Notes under the pieces: generated by a model
Database searches by the model: none
The model's input: the letters and a program-made list of their open reading frames with translations, nothing else
Told to the model about the DNA's origin: nothing
Position numbers and translations under genes: made by a program
Origin: Nereocystis luetkeana
Lineage: Eukaryota > Sar > Phaeophyceae > Laminariales > Laminariaceae
DNA: 64,000 nucleotides
Direction of reading: 5' to 3'
NCBI GenBank assembly: GCA_031213475.1
Contig: JARUPZ010000005.1
Span: forward strand, 8,304,988 to 8,368,987
In this document: positions 59,201-64,000 of the stretch, piece after piece
Layout: every line of letters begins with the position of its first letter
Position numbering within the stretch: position 1 is the first letter of the stretch

Positions 59201-59500
59201 GCGTGCCTATCAATATAAATTTCGTGGGTTCAAGTCTCACCGAGTGTACCTGTGGGTATGCCCCTATGAGTAGGGGCTTTTTCTTGCGTAACAAAAAAGA
59301 AAGTGCGAGAGCGTGAGTTATTAATACCGGTGGCTACATTCGATGAAAATCGACGAGCAGTTGGAATGCTGAACCCTATGCGCGACTAAAAATAAAGGCA
59401 CGTACCAGGGGGCAGAAGGGTAGACACCTGTGACCACGGCTTGTCCAGAAGCTCGTTGAGGGTAAAACGTAAAACCTCCCACGAGTTAGGCTGGAAAGTA
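59201..59500 (+). mobile_element. tRNA-derived SINE-like element, subfamily 2 (copy 2)
   Basis: It carries a B box (GTGGGTTCAAGTCTCACC) and the same body as the 52.8-kb copy: TCGACGAGCAGTTGGAATGC, GCGCGACTAAAAATAAAGGC, CCACGGCTTGTCCAGAAG, GAGGGTAAAAC and ACCTCCCACGAGTTAGG. The part of the head with the A box is not recognisable. A short internal duplication (GTAAAACGTAAAAC) distinguishes it from the other copy. Confidence 0.65.
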
Positions 59501-61025
59501 GTACCAGGTAGTAATGATTTAATAAAAAACTAAAAAAGTACGTCAGCTGTGAGTTCAACCGATCGGCAGATCGATCGATACTCAACTTTGCAAGCTGCGT
59601 GAACCGTCTAGCGATTGACTACTGGGCGGTGACTCCCTTGGATGCTACCAGGGTCGACGAGACGATAATACTTTTACCATTTCGTACACTGGAACAGCAG
59701 ATCGACACGCGAAGGTCGGGGTACACAAGACAATCGAAAGTTGGTTTACAACACTGTTTAAACGTCACGAGCACACCAACACCATGAAAAATGTTCAATA
59801 TACTCCCTGTAAATGTTGCAGCAGATCTTGACGTACCATACATGAGTACGTACGTGTTTGTTGGTGAGTCTCACTATCGTACATGTTCTTGGCCTCTTCT
59901 GCTCTTGATATATGAAAAACACAGTATGCACACACCTGTGAGATTGCGGAGGGTGGTCCAATAGCGCAGGAGGTGATGTTCGTGATTTCTGTAGGCAGGC
60001 TAGCGAGTGGCGCATTCTGATCCTACAGCTCTTTGTTCCGTCTAAAGCGTCCTACCAGGCAATTCGATCACTAGAGCTGGATCCCAAAGCTCGCCCTGCA
60101 CACGATGTCAAGAAGATAGAAACAAAAGCTAAAATTGAAAAAAAAATGAAACCATGAAACCGCCTACCAGGTATTTGGCATGCCCTTGCGTCTTGTGTGA
60201 TGTACCGGTTATACGAGCCACAATACGGCCCAAACATAGCCTGGCACAATGTGATACTGCTGTACCAGGTACTATTAATAGTGTACCCTGTTACGTTATT
60301 ATCTTCCCACAACATCCCTGAGTCCGGCGGCTCTTCCGGAACTCTGCGAGGCTGGAGCGGGCCCCAATTTGAATCGACAACTGCTGCCCGCAACCCGGAA
60401 ACGGATTGACGCTACGCTGTGCTACTGCTACTGCTGCTGTGCGTATATATGTGCAGCAGTACCGTATCACACGGGTGATAAGATAGCACACCCCTCAGGG
60501 ACGAATATCAGACCCGAGCTTCTCCAACATATTGGGGGGTATATCCACGCAACGAAAATGGTGGCTTTGTAAATCTCTCGTGGAGATCTTTCAACTGACG
60601 CGTCGCTCGGCGTTTTCATTCACACCATCCCCGCTGTCGAGAAAAACAGCTTCGAAATTGGTCCGAGGGGGTGTGTCTACTTGCGCGTTATTCGTACGTA
60701 TCTGTAGTGCGCACCAGGCACAGCAGTACCAGACACCAAGGCACCTACCTGACGTACTGCTTTGATAAGAAACAGAAGAGCTGGCCCAGGCTGGACTTTT
60801 TTGCTTGAGAATTGGCGCGCTCTTCACTAAATTCAGTATAAATAACTCCTTAATTGCTTATTTTAGTGCAAATGTCCAGCCTGCCTTGTTTATCGTTTTA
60901 TTTGTACGCTGTTGTATACGTGGTACCAGTACTCGTGTGTATCACACGCATATGTAGATATTACCGGTAGAGGTCTATGAATATCCTTGTGAATTACAAT
61001 GTACCTTGAATATCCTTGGGAAGTA

Positions 61026-61225
61026 ACTGGGTAGGCGCAGTTCGACCCGAGTCGACGAGAAAAGAAAGGGCTGAAGTATTCTCGCGATAAAAAAATGGAG
61101 GCACGAGCCGTAGTGGGGAAGGAAGGGGGAGGTTAGCCTGTTGTGTGACCGCGGATCTTAGTTACGAACTATTGATAGGAGGGAGAGAGAAAAAGACGGG
61201 CGGATGTGATGTATGGGATGGGAGG
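61026..61225 (+). mobile_element. SINE-like element, subfamily 1 (5' truncated)
   Basis: From GGGTAGGCGCAGTTCGACCC onward it matches the 57.45-57.65 kb body: GAGTCGACGAGAAAAG, CTCGCGATAAAAAAATGGAGGC, GTGTGACCGCGGATCT and TAGTTACGAACT. The tRNA-like head is absent. No clear poly-A tail remains. Confidence 0.65.
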
Positions 61226-61649
61226 AAGAAAAGGGCCCTTGATCTGCCTCTACTGCTGTATGATGTATACGTGTCCGCAGTGGGGTATAACATAACCAAG
61301 ATTGACCGTAACCCTGTTCGTTTCGTAGGGGTGTGAGTTGGCCGACTATAGGTCCCCAACTGATTGTTAGTTAGCTTTCAATAGTAAGGGATACTGCTAT
61401 TAGTTCTTGGGACTGTAGTAGTTCCTTGACGCAGTTTGCGGAGCTCTGCGCAATTGTATCTGGCTGGTGCGTTTGTGGATAGAAAATGTATTGATATATC
61501 GAGAAAGGCTGAACCAAAACGTCAGCTGGTTGGCTTTTAATTCGGCACTCAACTATAACTAATATCTACCAGGTGTAGACTGTGTCTGGTGTGTACCCGT
61601 CCAGTCCGACCACCTCACAGCGCCAATGTTTGTGTTCTTGTGCGCCCAG

Positions 61650-64000
61650 GCGAGGTCCAACCACGAGCGCGCAGTCACGTCCCGCGAAGAGGAGTTCGTC
61701 CGATACAAGACCTACGGAGACGAGTCGAAACAGCCGCTGGTGATCGTGCCCGGCCTTGACGGCGTAACAGCCTTCTTCTCAGATGTGCTTCCCGAGCTGA
61801 CGTTGAACGTGAGATGGCCAGCGCTCGAGGCCGGCGAATTCAACAAATCGTGGAAATGAATGGGGGGATCCTTTGTGCGCCTCTCAAGCTTTGGCCATGT
61901 TGTATGGTGTAGCTATTCATCTCTTGGGCGGTATATATGGATGATGGCTGCGAAGGATAGTGTCACAAGTACCATACATAGCTGCAAAAAGGTAAAATGG
62001 AGATTTCCGTAGCGTGTATGAAGTGACTTTCCGGTATGTGCAGCAGCATGCTCTTCGTACGGGATGGAGTATATAAATGCTGTTATTATTTTACGCCTTC
62101 ACCGACTAATTGAGGTAAGTATTACGGGGGACCATAGTTAATATCACCAAATATTGTTCATAAAAATGGTTGAATATATAGGTTTTTATGTATACCATAG
62201 GTCCTACCAGGGTATTAACTATGGTCCCCCGTAATATTTGATTGGATGAGGCCTCCTGCCCCGGCAGTATGGCGTATACAACTACGGTCTGTTTTCGTAT
62301 GATGTCTTCCCCGTGACGCCGGAATATTGTTTTCTTGACGTTCTGCCTCGCCCTGTACTGCTGTGCACACGCTTGCAGCTTCGAGCTGTGCTGTGCGTGC
62401 CGGGGCGAATCTCGGCCCCCGAGAAGAACGGACAGTGAGCAAGGCGCAAAAGTACGTACACGCACCGCAGCGATACGAACATGGTGCCGTGCTGACAGGC
62501 AACTGCAATGGGACGGTTCCCACATCGACTTGTCCGTGACGTAACCCACGAACACATTTTCTGTTCATGTTGCTTTCGTACTCACTGCTACTGCTCTCAG
62601 ACAGAAACATAAATACTTGGTCAACGCTCGTTTGGTGGCGCTAGTTTGGTGTCCTCCTTTCGTTTCGAGGACTGCTCTTGCTCTTGCACTACCTCCTTAC
62701 CACGGCCATTCCCCACAGCAATTTTATATTTGAGCTGCCTCCATTTCCCGCGTTCACTACAGTACGATAGGGGTATTTGTACATATTCTGGTATTCTTCC
62801 CGCCGGCACGCTAGGTAGTGCAGGTTGCGGTGCTGTAGCACTTGACCGCTAAGGATTAGCCGCTCTCTTGCCCGCCGAACTATGATACTATGATATTTAG
62901 CTTATTTTTGGGTGGCGAGCGTGACTTGTATCACCCATGCTGAAAACAAAGGTCGTTGGTTATACCCGGGTCGGCCACGGCCACGACCCGGCCCACCCCC
63001 ACCCCCCCGGCACCCACGTGGCTATACCGGAAATTAAATTAACTCATTGAAGCTGTCATCCATGTGCAAGTCCGCCTCACACGCGATTCTTAGTAGGATG
63101 CAGCTCACCCTTCATGCGACTCGCCCTCCACCTCACGGCGCTTTGCGCTTGGTGCAAGCAATGTCTGCCTGGTTGGTGAAAAGCCGACATGCTCCGTCCC
63201 GGCATTGTAGGGATGCGAGTGTCTATAGTCATACGACTACGGCCATGCATGAGATCGAGCACATCTCTCCTATCTAGTACACCCCCCCCCCCCCCCCCCA
63301 GCACCCACCGCCCCCTCCACCATATCAGGGGCTGCCACCCCCCACCTCCCTCCCTTACACGGCCTCCGCCGATTCCAGCGTAGTGCGAACGGCCAAAACC
63401 ACAGGTTTACAGACTATTTTGCAGAAGCTCACCCTTCAGTCCTAACTGTTGTTGTACCCTGCTCTCTACGTATTTCATGGGTGTACCTGATCAAGTGTAT
63501 ACTCGTAAACGCCTTCTCTGTTTTGTCGCCCGATTATTTTATGTATACAATAATAGTTTCACGTGGTGATGTTCAACTTGCCGCTGGTAATGCCTCCTCT
63601 GAGCCAAGCAGCGGCCGATGCGGAGGTGTACGACATGCCCTACATCGCTCGGCGCTTGGCGGAGGTCATGGACGAGGTGAGCGCCAAGCATATGTGTTCC
63701 CTGCTTGACGTAGACTGTTGTATAGCAGTTGATTGGCATTGTATGCACATTGTGACAGTGCGATAGACGTTGGACGACGTTGGGTTGACGTTGTGGGACG
63801 GTCGATTTGTCGTTACGTGGCAGTTGGTTCATGTTGTATGACAGTTGACGACGTTGGGTTGACGTTGTGGGACGGTTGATTTGTCGTTACGTGGCAGTTG
63901 ATTCATGTTGTGTGACAGTTGGTTGACGTTGGAGGACAGGTTGGTGACGTTGACGGCAGCAAACAACTCCTCGTAAATCTCGGCAGGAAGGAGCTTGTCC
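61650..64000 (+). CDS. Alpha/beta-hydrolase-fold protein (partial at both ends)
   Basis: Two phase-0 exons join cleanly: 61650-61808 (53 codons, after GTGCGCCCAG, before GTGAGAT) and 63557-63676 (40 codons, after AATAATAG, before GTGAGC). The joined text reads FVRYKTYGDESKQPLVIVPG, then LDGVTAFFSDVLPELTLN, then FHVVMFNLPLVMPPL and YDMPYIARRLAEVMDE. This is the early part of the alpha/beta-hydrolase fold: strand b3, the PGLDG oxyanion loop, strand b4 and the helix before the nucleophile elbow. The G-x-S-x-G serine motif should be in the next exon, beyond the window. A further acceptor (CTCGGCAG at 63978-63985) may start that exon. Substrate unknown. Upstream exons are not found. The 1748-bp intron carries a MITE and repeat D. 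Confidence 0.72.
62121..62235. mobile_element. Foldback MITE, family A (copy 5)
   Basis: About 115 bp, from ATTACGGGGGACCATAGTTA to TTAACTATGGTCCCCCGTAAT, the most perfect pair of ends in the window. It lies in the hydrolase-gene intron between 61808 and 63557. A CCAGGGTA insertion interrupts the right arm. Confidence 0.88.
63069..63253 (-). repeat. Dispersed repeat D (copy 2), ORF-bearing
   Basis: It is the inverted partner of the 33.4-kb copy. The - strand translation reads MHGRSRMTIDTRIPTMPGRS and continues with HQPGRHCLHQAQSAVRW. An 18-base C run (63282-63299) borders it, matching the G-rich border of copy 1. It lies in the hydrolase-gene intron. Confidence 0.75.
63773..63955 (+). repeat. 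~74-bp tandem repeat in the last hydrolase intron
   Basis: GACGACGTTGGGTTGACG recurs at 63773 and 63847, each time followed by TTGTGGGACGG, ATTTGTCGTTACGTGGCAG and CATGTTGT(A/G)TGACAG. A partial third unit follows to about 63955. Shorter TTGACGTTG-like steps inside it suggest an older, smaller unit. Confidence 0.85.

Larger units (their letters stand above)
52467..61649. other. Repeat-rich interval with no confirmed gene
   Basis: Apart from the SINE-like, MITE and CTG elements listed separately, I found no coding unit that passes both frame and splice checks. Short exon-like pieces exist: 54272-54410 after CCCCGCAG, and about 56330-56375 containing KSPAGVLQENNPDATC. They could be the end of the SANT gene or the 5' part of the hydrolase gene. 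A TATA-rich or other promoter element could not be assigned. Confidence 0.45.

Noticed and set aside
60052..60393. 113-codon - strand ORF
   Set aside because: It spans TACCAGGTA-rich repeat DNA, has mixed composition with no domain, and has no phase-compatible neighbouring exon.

Overview
The window looks like nuclear DNA of an intron-rich stramenopile, most likely a brown alga of the Ectocarpus type. This is an inference. It rests on many short exons with GT-AG introns of 0.2-3 kb, GC-rich third codon positions, a SHAQKYF-like SANT/Myb gene, and introns packed with small dispersed repeats and simple repeats. There is no bacterial-style operon, rRNA or CRISPR array.

Region 1 (1-27424, + strand) is dominated by one giant gene. 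Its first visible exon is open at the window edge and runs without a stop for 23.5 kb. It encodes a highly acidic protein made almost entirely of a ~77-residue module arranged in nested tandem repeats (231 bp within 927 bp within 1854 bp, plus a separate 1161-bp period). The long frame ends in a stop, but splice sites and phases indicate that the gene continues through four more exons. These add a duplicated ~49-aa unit and a strongly basic cluster near the C-terminus, giving at least about 8530 residues inside the window.

Region 2 (27425-30590) has no convincing gene. Base composition flips from T/G-rich to A/C-rich near 30.0 kb, as expected for two converging 3' ends. Region 3 (30591 to about 37.3 kb, - strand) is a coiled-coil protein gene, assembled here from at least ten phase-compatible exons, three of them only 19, 33 and 39 nt long, with a 420-codon disordered last exon. 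Region 4 (about 39.96-51.6 kb, + strand, 3' end uncertain) is a two-SANT/Myb-domain protein gene with a Gly/Arg/Lys-rich tail and one probable GC-AG intron. Region 5 (about 52-61.6 kb) is repeat-rich and mostly non-coding: tRNA-derived SINE-like elements, foldback MITEs, a SINE nested inside a MITE, and a ~170-bp CTG tract. Region 6 (61650-64000, + strand) holds two exons of an alpha/beta-hydrolase-fold gene that runs off the window.

The genes share no evident pathway. The most unusual content is the giant hierarchical repeat protein and the layered repeat families in the introns and intergenic DNA.
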